The notes below the pieces were generated by a model that saw only the letters and a list, made by a program, of their open reading frames with translations, did no database searches and was not told where the DNA came from. DNA of 64,000 nucleotides from Benincasa hispida (taxonomy: Eukaryota; Streptophyta; Magnoliopsida; Cucurbitales; Cucurbitaceae): positions 40,215,954 through 40,279,953 of the forward strand of contig NC_052358.1 in NCBI RefSeq assembly GCF_009727055.1, given 5' to 3'. A program made the translations under genes and the position numbers. Below, piece after piece: positions 47,189 through 57,368 of the stretch; the stretch's first letter is position 1, and each line of letters starts with the position of its first letter.

Positions 47189-48351
47189 TCAAGGAACTCT
47201 TAAATAAGAGAATCCATGAGTGCATGCGGATCTTTCTAATTTTATTGTGATCGAATTACCACACATACTTTCTAACAAATAGATATGCATTGTAACACTA
47301 ATTATGGGCATCCTTTAACAAATAAAATACAAAAGACTGAGAAAACATACCAGTTGAAGACAATCTTCACTCGAACTCAGTCCAGCGGAAGCAACTCTTC
47401 CACACTTCTTATCGCCTAGCAAATAGTCGCCTAGAAGCACCACGCCCGTCTATACGATCGGTAGTACACGAATCAACAGCAACTGAGGACGACACCCCCA
47501 TTTTTATTCTCGGAGTGAGAATCCAAAATGTGGACTTTGATGGAATTGGTAGAGAGAGGAGGAAAAGACGATTGTGTAGTACGAACAAGCAAGTGGGAGA
47601 TAGTAGATGACTATCATATAGTCAAGTGCTTGGCGTTTCGGAAAGAGTAAACGATCATGTAGGTTTTACTAAGCGATCGTCTAGCAAATAGTAAGCGATC
47701 GTTTAGAAAAGGTAAGTGACCGTTTAGTGTGCAAGTGTGCGATCGTTTAGGCAATGGGCGCTATCATATAGGCTCTCAATGTTAAGCAATTGTATGGATT
47801 CACATCGTGAGCGAATTTCTGCGTGTCATACAAAATGAAACCAATTTTCATTTTATTCCTCAGCTATAAGAACCGAATTCAATTTTCCTACTTTTGCACG
47901 ATTCCGGAGAAATTCTCGAACAATTATCTCATAACCGGCTATTTAATTAAATAATGAATATAATCATATTATATTCTTAACCTATAGTTTGATATCATAT
48001 ATCTATTATAGTAATTTCTCCTCTACATGAATAAATCATATTTATATCTAATTTCCTCCAAAATAATGTATCTCATACATCAAGTCAATTATATCATATA
48101 TATTTAACCAGTTCAATTATATCATATATAATCGAACTACCTCTTATCAATTTGAACATTTCAAACTGACCCGAAAACTGATTCTCAAATTTATCCAAGC
48201 TACCAAGGGGACCTTATAGACCTGTGGCTTGAAGCTCCAACGGTACAAGAATAGCTGACTAAACTCTTTAGCCACGAGATCCACCATATGTTAATTACCA
48301 GAAATTCCACTAAAGACCAACAGTTGAACTCTTCTTACCACAGATATATTT
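47189..48351 (-). repeat. 3' LTR fragment (U3 part missing)
   Basis: Alignable with the lower 1.2 kb of 57369-59506, including the ends AAGGAACTCTTA and GACCAACAGTTGAACTCTTC. The terminal TG (plus strand) has become TC at 47189. The first ~900 bp of a full LTR are absent; RT sequence abuts instead. Confidence 0.75.
47570..47800 (-). repeat. ACGATCGT-type motif array in LTR (copy 1)
   Basis: About nine variants of AAGCGATCGTTTAG or ACGATCATGTAG occur in 230 bp, for example TAAGCGATCGTCTAGC, TAAGCGATCGTTTAG and TGCGATCGTTTAG. The core CGATCG is palindromic. Confidence 0.8.
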
Positions 48352-49460
48352 CCATGCCTGAACGGCCAACGGCAATGGCATTGACAAGATGTCGCGTACA
48401 TCAAACTGCCAACGGCAGACACATATGGAACCCGTCTCATCTTCTCGACCTCTTGAGGCGTCTTAGGACACATGTCCTTGGACAAAGTGACTCCATGCCT
48501 GAACGGCAGTAGGCCACTCCTAGAGTCCTGCATCGAGTACTTGAGCAACATCTTGTCAATGTATGATGCTTGAGACAGTGCTAGCACTTTGTTCTTACGA
48601 TCCTGAAAGATCTGTATACCTAGAACAAACTGAGCCTCTCCAAAATCTTTCATTTGGAATTGGGTCGCTAGCCAGTTCTTAACTGTAGTCAGTAGACCTA
48701 TATCATTTCCAATGAGTAGTATATTGTCTACATACAACACTAAGAAGACTACTGAAGCATTGATGATCTTCTTGTAGACACAAGGTTCATCAACGTCCTG
48801 ATCAAAGCCATACGACATGATCACTGTATCAAACCGTATGTTCCAAGATCTAAACGCCTGTTTCAGTCCATAAATGGACTGATTTAGCTTACAAACCTTT
48901 TGCTCTTGACCTTGGGCTATGAATCCCTTGGGTTGCACCATGTAAATGGTCTCCTCAAGATTACCATTCAAAAAGGTCGTCTTGACGTCCATTTTCCAGA
49001 TCTCATAATTATAATAAGCTGCAATGGACAGAAGGATGCAGATCGACTTTAACATGGCAATAGGCGAGAAAGTCTCCTCATAGTCGACTCCCTCTACTTG
49101 GGTATAACCTTTTATCACAAGTCGAGCCTTGATGGTTGGTACCTTCCCATCAGCACCCCGTTAGAGCCTGTCTCTTATACACATCTAGATGTGTATAAGA
49201 GACACAAGTCGAGCCTTGATGGTTGGTACCTTCCCATCAGCACCCCGTTTGTGCTTGTAGATCCATTTACAACCTACTGGTCTTACCCCATTAGGCTGAT
49301 CTACAAGATCCCATACTGGGTTGAAGTACATCGACTCCATCTCGAGATCCATGGCCTTGACCCATTCATCCCGATCTACATCCTCCATTGCCTTCTAATA
49401 AGACAACAGATCCTCAACGTCCTCATCTGCTACCACGGCAAGGATTTTGGTGAAACCTAG
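48352..49460 (-). pseudogene. Copia reverse transcriptase (adapter-interrupted)
   Basis: The minus strand encodes MEDVDRDEWVKAMDLEMESM and FNPVWDLVDQPNGVRPVGCK (49388-49250), then [77 protein letters not shown] and SAVGSLMYA (49118-48400). These are ordered copia RT motifs. The catalytic YVDD reads YVDN (48723-48734), which should abolish polymerase activity if real. The frame is cut at 49168-49205 by the adapter and its 47-bp duplication. Beyond SLMYA the sequence becomes an unrelated CCGTT/AACGG-rich stretch and then LTR. Confidence 0.85.
49168..49205. other. Nextera mate-pair junction adapter (artefact)
   Basis: CTGTCTCTTATACACATCT (49168-49186), the Tn5 19-bp mosaic end, is followed at once by its reverse complement (49187-49205, last base altered). 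This inverted pair is the circularisation adapter of Nextera mate-pair libraries and does not occur naturally in plants. The 47 bp at 49116-49162 are repeated at 49203-49249. Confidence 0.97.
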
Positions 49461-49561
49461 ATAGCAAACGTACGGGTTCGCAACCCTCCATCTGCGTCGA
49501 GGTTCTCTCAACTCCTAAATTGGAACCGACCTACTAGATGAACTACCATCAACAACTCTTG

Positions 49562-50500
49562 TTAAAGTTTCAGTAGTTTCATTGAAAGGATCGTGCAATA
49601 TGACTTTACTACGTGGACTATGCTCCCTAATATAATCTCCTCCAGGAAAGTGGCGTTTATGGAAACAAACACCCTATTTTCCGACGGATCATAAAAATAA
49701 CCCCCCCGTGTACCTTCGGGGTAGCCTACAAAGATGCATATCCTCGACCATGGTTCCAACTTCTTGGGATTTGTCTCAAGCACATGTGCAGGGAAACCCC
49801 AAACGTGAAAGTAACGTAAACTATCTTTACGCCCATTCCACAACTCTAAAGGTGTTCTCGCAACACTCTTGGAGGGAACACAGTTGAGTATATATACCGA
49901 AGTCTCCACTGCGAAACCCCAAAACGAGTCTGGCAAGGAAGCATAACTCATCATCGAACGAACCATGTCCAACAAGGTTCTATTTATCCTCTCCGCTACA
50001 CCATTCTGTTGAGGTGTACCTAGTGCAGAGAGTTGGGAAACGATTTCATGTTCTATCAAATAGTCCTGGAATGTCAAGTCCAAAAACTCTCGACCTTGAT
50101 CCGATCGAAGTGTTTTAATTCGTCTATCCAATGCATTTTCAACTTCAATCTTGAACTTTTTGAACTTTTCAAAGGATTCAGACTTCTGTTGCATAAGATA
50201 AACATACCCATACCTAGAGTGATCATTAGTAAAACTGATAAAATACTCATAGCCACCTCAGGCTCGCACATTCATAGGACCACAAAGGTCAGAATGTACT
50301 AACTCAAAAGGCTCTTTGGCTCGATAACCTTTTCCAATAAAAGTTCTTTTAGTCATCTTACCCTCAAGGCAAGATTCGCACACCGGTAAAGAATTTTCTT
50401 TTAACTCACTTAGAAGTTCATTCTTCACCAATCTCTCAATCCTATTGAGATTGATGTGCCCTAATCGAAGGAGCTAAAGTTGGGCATTTTCTTTTGGAGA
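49562..50500 (-). pseudogene. Copia integrase (best preserved)
   Basis: The minus strand carries the pre-integrase part (MCESCLEGKMTKR-like, about 50390-50340), then FEKFKKFKIEVENALDRRIK and TLRSDQGREFLDLTFQDYLI, with AERINRTLLDMVRSMMSYAS, SFWGFAVETSVYILNCVPSK and ARTPLELWNGRKDSLRYFHV. The C-terminal part reads NPKKLEPWSRICIFVGYPEG and RGGYFYDPSENRVFVSINAT. The catalytic D, D, E pattern is partly visible (SDQG; HE in LIEHEI). The single frame of 210 codons is the longest stretch of copia integrase here; a stop (TGA) near 50258 separates it from the zinc region. Confidence 0.85.
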
Positions 50501-50559
50501 AATTCGTTAACGTTTAGTTTGAGTTACAGTAGTTTTAAACAATTCTGTGTTATGGAGGG

Positions 50560-50960
50560 AACTAATGGCTAACGGTCTTAGCACATACAAGTTACTTTCC
50601 AGATACGATGTACAAATATTAACACCGTCTTTATGAATAAGCGCTTTATCCACATTAAATGAAATAGTGTATTTACATTGTAGCAAGCACTTTATAGAAA
50701 TAAGGTTCCTCTTAAGTTGAGGAACAATATATACAACAATTTAAAAAAGAAACCTATTTTGTAAAGATAACTGGATCCCTCCCACTGCCACGGCTGAGAC
50801 AACGTGCCTGGTGCCTACTTGCATCGTCATCTCACTAGCCTCCAGTTCACCAGGATCTAATCCCTTAAAAAGAAGAACAAGCATGATTAGTGGCGCCTAA
50901 ATCAATTATCCAGGTCTGAATTATCATTCTCCACTAAACAAGTTTCAAGTACAAGTAAAT
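50560..50960 (-). pseudogene. Copia protease, copy B
   Basis: The minus strand reads WIIDLGATNHACSSF and then a stop (about 50920-50870). The active-site DSG is DLG. The rest (GTRHVVSAVAVGGIQLSLQN-like, RNLISIKCLLQCKYTISFNV-like) parallels copy A at 52175-52560. Confidence 0.7.
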
Positions 50961-50999
50961 CATATTTACCTCTATCTGCCTTGGCCTTAGCCTTGGCGG

Positions 51000-51749
51000 C
51001 CTTCCTTTCCTTCAGCCAGCGAGGACAGTTTCTCTTCTAGCGTTCATCCTAGTTGTAGTGGAAACATTTTCCCTTTTCAACCGGTGGCGGACGCCTTCAT
51101 GGGGCGACAGGCGACGAGTTAGCAGGCGCCTTCTCTTTCCCTTTACCACCCTTCTTCTCCTTCCCCTTTGCAAAGTTAGAAGTAGAAGGTGTAGACTTTG
51201 TTCCTGAGGTCGAACCTCTACGGAACGTCTTGGAAGATGATGCAACATTTTCCTTAGTCTTCTTCCTCTTCTTACTTTTCAGTAAAGATTTGTAGGTCTG
51301 CAACTCGTTGAGGAGAGTTGTAAGGGTGTATTTCACTTTGTCAAAAATCACATTACTAACAAAGTGCAAGAAGCTCTCTGACAATGAATGCAGGATTATA
51401 GTAACCTGGCTACCCTCATCGATGGTAGACCCATTCAACTCTACCACATTGAAGTGGACCATCATGTTAAGCACATGTTCACGAACAGAGGTGCCTTCTT
51501 CCATTTTGGAGTTGAATATATACTTAAGAGCCTCATGCTTAAGCTGTTCAGACGGTTGTCCAAACATCATCTACAAGATCTCCATGATCTCATGTGCTGA
51601 GACCATGAGTTTATGCTTCTTGGCCAAGAGGTCATTAAGACTTGCCAAGATATAGGCTCGGGCCTTCTCATTTTTCCGTGTCCATCGCTCGTATGCCTCT
51701 CGAACATTTCGAGCGGCATTCAAAGCTGGAATAGAAGGACAGGCCTCTG
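51000..51749 (-). pseudogene. Copia gag, copy B
   Basis: The minus strand has MMFGQPSEQLKHEALKYIFN, EEGTSVREHVLNMMVHFNVV and TTLLNELQTYKSLLKSKKRK, then the basic tail KGKEKKGGKGKEKAPANSSP (51570-51097). Upstream in another frame is ACPSIPALNAARNVREAYER and KARAYILASLNDLLAKKHKL (51760-51571). The zinc knuckle near 51060 is damaged (CFHYN then stop). It is joined in frame at its N-terminus to a pre-integrase piece (see 51750-52095), an order not expected in copia. Confidence 0.8.
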
Positions 51750-52095
51750 TAAGGGCAAACATGAGATCTTGCATCAGATAAACATACCCATATCTAGAGT
51801 AATCATCAGTAAAACTGATAAAGTACTCATAGCCTCCTCGAGCTTGCACATTCATAAGACCGTAAAGGTCAGAATGTACTAATTCTAGAGGCTCATTGGC
51901 TCGATAACCTTTTCCAGTAAAAGCTCTTTTAGTCATCTTACCCTCAAGGCAAGATTCGCACACTGGTAAAGAATTTTCTTCTTACTCGCTTAAAAGGTCA
52001 TTCTTCACCAATCTCTCAATCCTATTGAAATTGATGTGCCCAATCGAAGTTGCCAAAGTTGGACATTCTCTTTTGGAGAAACTCGTTGGCATTTA
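51750..52095 (-). pseudogene. Pre-integrase zinc region, copy A, fused to gag-B
   Basis: The minus strand reads MCESCLEGKMTKRAFTGKGY, then RANEPLELVHSDLYGLMNVQ and GYEYFISFTDDYSRYGYVYL, and at MQ passes without a stop into the gag residues DLMFALTEACPSIPALNA. In normal copia the integrase continues here (QKSESFEKFKKF, as at 50190). The second copy at 50200-50500 continues properly. Confidence 0.8.
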
Positions 52096-52119
52096 GATTG
52101 AGTTACGGCAGATTTAAAC

Positions 52120-53515
52120 AACTCTATGTTATGGAGGGAACTTAAACGAATGCTCTTAGCACATATAAGTTTTTTTACAGTTTAGTTGTACAAATTTCGA
52201 CACCATCCTTATGAATAAACACTTTATTCAATTTAAAACAAAGAGTGTAATTGCATTGTAACAGACACTTTATAGAAATAAGGTTCCTTTTCAGTTCAGG
52301 AACTACAAAGACATCTTTTAATACAAGAAACCTATTCTGTAAAGTTAACTGGATGCCTCTCACTGCCACAGCTGAGACGACGTGTTCGGTGCCTACTTGC
52401 AACGTCATCTCACCAGCCTCTAGCTGTCGCTAGGATCTAATCCCCTGAAAAGAAGAACAAACATGAATAGTGGCGCCTGAATAAATTATCCAGGCAGAAT
52501 CATCATTCTCCACTAAACAAGTGTCTAATACAAATAAATCACAATTTACCTTTGTCTACCTTGGCCTTAGCGTTGGTTACCTTCCTTTTCTTCAGATAGA
52601 GAGGAAAATTCCTCTTCTAATGTTTGTCTTGGTTGCAGTGGAAACATGTTCCTTTTTCAACCAGTTGTGGACGCTTCTTCTGGGCGACAGATGGCGGGTT
52701 AGCAAGCGCTTTCACTTTCCCTTTACCACCTTTCTTCTTCTTCCCCTTTCCAGAGTTAAAAGTTGAAGGTGCAAACTTCATTCCTGAGGCCGAACCTCAA
52801 CGGAACCTTTTAGAAAACGAGACAACATTTGCCTCACCTCCCTTTTTCTCCTTACTTTTCAGCAAGGATTGGTAAGTCTGCAACTCGTTGAGGAGAGTAG
52901 TAAGGCTATAGGCCACTTTGTTAAGAATCGTATTGCTAACAAAGTGGAGGAAGCTCTCCGACAATAAATGCAGGATAATGCTAACCTGACTGCCCTCATC
53001 GATTTTAGACCCATTCATCTCGGCCAGGTTAAATTGGTCCATCATATTTAGCACGTGTTCACGAACAGAGGTGCCTTCCTCCATTTTGGAGTTGAAGATG
53101 TGTTTCAGAGCCTCATGCTTGAGCCTGTCTCTTATACACATCTAGATGTGTATAAGAGACAGAATATATACTTAAGAGCCTCATGCTTAAGCTGTTCAGA
53201 CGGTTGTCCAAACATCATCTACAAGATCTCCATGATCTCATGTGCTGAGACCATGAGTTTATGCTTCTTGGCCAAGAGGTCATTAAGACTTGCCAAGATA
53301 TAGGCTCGGGCCTTTTCATTTGCCTGTGTCCAATGCTCGTACGCCGCCCAAACATTTCGAGTAATGTCTTGAGGTGGAATAGGAGGGCAGTCCTCCATAA
53401 GGACAAACTTCAGATCCTCGATGATGAGTAACATCATGAGCATATGTTTCAAACTCAAATAGTTTTGGCATTCAGTTTTTCAGCGATAAGTAAACTGATA
53501 GTGGCTGCAGCCATT
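52120..53515 (-). pseudogene. Copia gag and protease, copy A
   Basis: Gag N-terminus: ATISLLIAEKLNAKTI then a stop (about 53515-53470); then DLKFVLMEDCPPIPPQDITR and AYEHWTQANEKARAYILASL (53410-53220). After the adapter (53125-53162) come LKHEALKHIFNSKMEEGTSV and LNMMDQFNLAEMNGSKIDEG (53120-52970), LLNELQTYQSLLKSKEKKGG (52890), and a zinc knuckle with its last cysteine changed to phenylalanine (CFHCNQDKH, 52655-52620). The protease reads WIIYSGATIHVCSSFQGIR (about 52495-52440); its catalytic aspartate is tyrosine. It ends GTEHVVSAVAVRGIQLTLQN and SIKCLLQCNYTLCFKLNKVF (52400-52210). Confidence 0.8.
53125..53162. other. Nextera mate-pair junction adapter (artefact), second copy
   Basis: Both 19-bp halves are perfect: CTGTCTCTTATACACATCT at 53125-53143 and its reverse complement at 53144-53162. 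Downstream, 53163-53314 is identical to 51515-51666 over 152 bp and then differs sharply. Confidence 0.98.
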
Positions 53516-54949
53516 TAAAACTTTTGTTGAAAAACAAATAAACTTTTATAAGACTTTGCAAAACCACATTTTTAACCAATTAGTTTTAGCAAAATAGTTT
53601 CCAAATACCCTAAGTGATAAGACTTCTATTTTGCAATGATGCCCCAATGAGGCAAGACAAACGTCACCAGTGGGGTGACCAATGTCCATTCACTGGGATG
53701 AGACATTCTCAACCATTAGGCAGAACCAACTCTTGGAACTAAACCTAACAGTCACCATTTGTTTGGTTCAAAACTATTAACCCTTAACAATTCTGCGTAA
53801 GTGTAACCCCTCATTTTTTGCCCCAGAGTCCCGCCCTAATGCGCCCACCGTAGGGAAAAAACAAATTAGGACAAGAGACTAAGTAACCTTATCCTCTTAC
53901 AGGAGATCAAATAAAGAAACATGCAAAATAGCCATCCTATAGGGGGAGACTCCCAGGGTGCCCCGAGGCAATGCGTAGAAACTTTATTTAATCCAACAAG
54001 AGAGACTGTGGGATATGTTGTCGCACTTCTGCTCCCACTTACTATGAACATTCTCTCCATTCACCTTGATATTGACCTACCCAAAGACCATCCTTTAGGA
54101 GGACACTCCTAGGGTGTTACAAGGCCGAGGATAAATCTCACGGTGTGGACAATAAGGGAGAATCGCGAGAGGTTTAAATGAAGCATCAGATGCCGCAAGT
54201 ACCTCCCACTAAATGTTCTACTTAGGGGTTTATTAACCTAGACAATTTGGCTACTGATTATAATCTAAGTCATAAGTTTGCTAAAAAAAAACTTTTGTCT
54301 TTGAAATAAAATAAGTTCAAGTAGTCACATTAAACTATTTAATGGACTGTTCTTAACTTGCATGCATGTATCGAATCTATCTAATTCATCTTTCCAGGAG
54401 GTTCCCAGGTAGAGGTCTTCCATTTCCATCACCTTAAATACCCCAGCCTAGACAGAACCCGCCTTAGACAAAAGATCCCTTATAGATAGATTTGCTACAC
54501 TTTAACCTTTTAAAATTGATTTTAGTTCTAATTTCATTTTATAACCATTATAAAATAAACAACTAAAACATACATTGCCACAAAACGAGGTATTTATAAA
54601 GCTTATAAATATAATGCTAAATATATAATGCATACATAAATATAACTCTTATATTATATGATGCATGTACATGCACTTACATAATTTAAATCATGCTTCT
54701 CTAAATCATAACACTTATAATAAAGAGAATATGCATGACCAATGCATAAACTAAGGTGGGATTTATCTATATGTGCATACCATATGACATATAAAAAACA
54801 TACATCGCATGTATAAAATCATGGATTAATGGACCGGGATGAACCAACACAAAACCGGAATGAAAATTCTATCTATTACATTATTCCACCAAGCAAATCA
54901 GTTCACAAGCGAACCGGGCCTTGAACCACCGGTGAAGCTCCCATCGTTC

Positions 54950-55120
54950 AGTAAACGCCTCCAGGTAAACGATCGTGTAGCGCACCTTAGACGAAAGCGC
55001 GAAAGATAAACGATCGCATAGATGACAACGAGGCCACGAAGCCTAATAGTCTAGACGATCGCTTAGCACGCAAAAGGTAAACAATTTACCGTGCTATTAC
55101 TCCGCGATCGTATAGTCAGT
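54950..55120 (-). repeat. CGATCG motif array in the copia leader
   Basis: TAAACGATCGTGTAG, TAAACGATCGCATAG, AGACGATCGCTTAG and CGCGATCGTATAG occur within about 170 bp, the same motif as in the LTR. The array resumes after S3 (TCAGCGATCGTCTAC at about 57017). Confidence 0.75.
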
Positions 55121-55137
55121 AACTAAGTGATGAGGCT

Positions 55138-56944
55138 TGTTGAGTGTTGTGAATGCAACGCTAAGATGTGTGATGTTCTATGCTCAAAATGATGCGATAC
55201 TACTTCTAGATGTGCGTTAATTATGGATGTTCACATAGTATGCCATGCGTTGTCACAAGTTTCCTTTCGATGGAACCAAGTGTAATTCCACTGTAAGTTT
55301 CTCGGTGTGATCCGAGGTCGAACACAGGGACTATTTTAGGTTATTGTGGTATGTTCATGATATATGCGACCAGGTTTTCAATCTTTAAAAATGGGTTTGT
55401 ACAAGTATATAAATTGCGATAAGATAAAGTAAAGCAGTAAAAATGCGATAAGAAAATAAAACTACAATAAACCTAAGCTAGATGATACAAGATACAGGCT
55501 TCATGTTACAAGATGTTGGGGTCAAGGCTGGCTGTGAAGGTTATGCAAAGAACGTGGAATGCGGCAGCAAGTCTTATCAACAGAATAGAAAGAAAAAGAT
55601 AAATAATATAAACAGCGCAAGTTCTCAATTGCGTTAAAGCTATAAATACTGTTCTACTCTTCTCTTGGCGTACACCTTTCAGTGATCGGCCGCGCTCCCA
55701 CATGTCTGTGGTGAAACAGAGACTAACGTAATGAACGCAAGGTTGTTTCCATGTCTAGAAGTACTACTTGCTTTAGTTAACGCATTCTTCTAACCTTCTC
55801 TCCATAGATCAGAATGGCATCTTCACTTCTACTCTCACAGGTGAAGATGTCGTCTAGCATGCCTTAGCTAAATGCATTTTATATCTTTAACCCAGATAAA
55901 GTACTTGTTTAATTCATATTAACTATCAGGGAATTAAGAAAACATCATGAAGAAAGTGATTAACGGGTGAACGAAAATAGACAGAGAATGGAATATGAAA
56001 GCTATCAAAACATTTAATATGTCTATTAAGCGTTTGATACATGGTGTGTGAATGAAGAGATAAAGAGAAAGAGAAATACAACGACGAAAGAGATAGAACA
56101 GATACAAAAAAGCGCCAATGTCTTGTCACCAATTCGATGGAGATCTGCTTGCCGGATAGGATGGATTTGATGGTAGGAAGAGCTTCCCTCTCAGGCTTGC
56201 TCCACCGGTAGCAGAGATCTATGCACAGAGCTTCCGATCGAGTGTTTGGCAGATTAGATCTGAGACTCACCTCTCGGCCTTGTCTCGTCTTCTTCCCAGA
56301 TTTCTTCACTTAAGCACTCAGCTCAGCCTTTTCTCTCCACAATTTTGCAGCAATTAGCCCCGTATCAAGTAGCATAAGTTTTCTCTGAAATCTATGGGGT
56401 ATTTATAGGTGCAGGTCAAAGACTCCAGCCTTGTGGTTCCCACTGATTGTTATGGAAATTTCGAAGATAGAGGAATATTCCTTCTATTATGCAATCAGAC
56501 CGTCAATTCTGCACAACTATTAGTTGTACACGTGTCTCAATCCTCCGCTTTTGTGTTGCTCAGCTACATCTTTCGATCGTGAAGTTGCATGCGGTGTTGT
56601 TTTTATTACCGCATGCGGTTGAAATACAGCTCTGGATCGACTGTCGCATTACGCCATCATTGCGGTAAGCGTCTCTTCATTGTTGATTGATGGGCGCAAT
56701 GTGACAGAGATGCATTGATCAGTTTCTCGTGAGCTTTAAGCGCAAGCGGTGACTTGGTTTCCTGCAAAATAGAGTAAAATTCGGCTTGTCTTCCATCTTT
56801 GTGGTGTTAGTAGCTGTAATTGCAATCATTTATAATTATTGTAATTCTAGGCTAATTTTCATACAATCGGTGCATATTCACTAACTTTTGGCCGTAATAT
56901 CTAGATAAGGTGGCATAAATAACTTGTATTTCTACAAGTTATCA
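55138..56944. repeat. TG...CA repeat S3 (probable solo LTR), 1807 bp
   Basis: It starts TGATGAGGCTTGTTGAGTG and ends CTACAAGTTATCA, flanked by the 5-bp duplication CTAAG (55133-55137 and 56945-56949). It shares GATCCGAGGTCGAAC.CAGGGAC with S1 and S2. It inserted into the leader of the large copia element. Confidence 0.7.
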
Positions 56945-57354
56945 CTAAGTTATATGATAGCTATACGATTGTCAAGTGCGCGTGCACTTTAAACGACAGT
57001 CGAGCATCTGATACTCAGCGATCGTCTACCTCATCGTCTACACGATACGACCAATGCTTAATCTTCTTCTTCATCGAAGAACAATAACCCTTACTCCGAA
57101 CTTCTTCATGAAAAACTCAAGACTCAAACTAACTTTGAAATTATAGAATCGATAGCAATTAATTATGCCCAAAAATGCAGGGCCTTTACAATTAACTAGA
57201 GAATTTAACAAACCGATATTACATCCCAGAAAATCCATTAATCCACACATCCACAAATGAATTAACAATTAAAACAGAGAATAGACACGTTGCACCCACT
57301 GAGAATATAAATGCAATTCTTTACAGCAATGAATTAGAATATTAGAAATCAAGT

Positions 57355-57368
57355 GCTCTGATACCAAT
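57355..57368 (-). other. Primer-binding site (initiator tRNA-Met), perfect
   Basis: The minus strand reads ATTGGTATCAGAGC immediately after the LTR end (CCTTCA). The last 12 bases are the standard copia PBS. Confidence 0.9.

Larger units (their letters stand above)
53516..57354 (-). other. Leader of the large copia element
   Basis: A non-coding region between gag and PBS, interrupted by S3 (55138-56944). The parts 53640-54520 correspond on the opposite strand to 8520-9420 of the plus-strand element. Near 54830-54950 lies a CCGG/GAACC-rich stretch paralleling 7680-7740. It carries CGATCG motifs at 54950-55120 and 56960-57055. Confidence 0.6.

Noticed and set aside
49098..49460. Plus-strand frame containing EPVSYTHLDVYKRH
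   Set aside because: The residues are a translation of the Nextera adapter; antisense to RT.
56038..56309. Minus-strand frame of 127 residues in S3
   Set aside because: Not kept in S1 or S2 and has no motif; probably chance within the LTR-like sequence.
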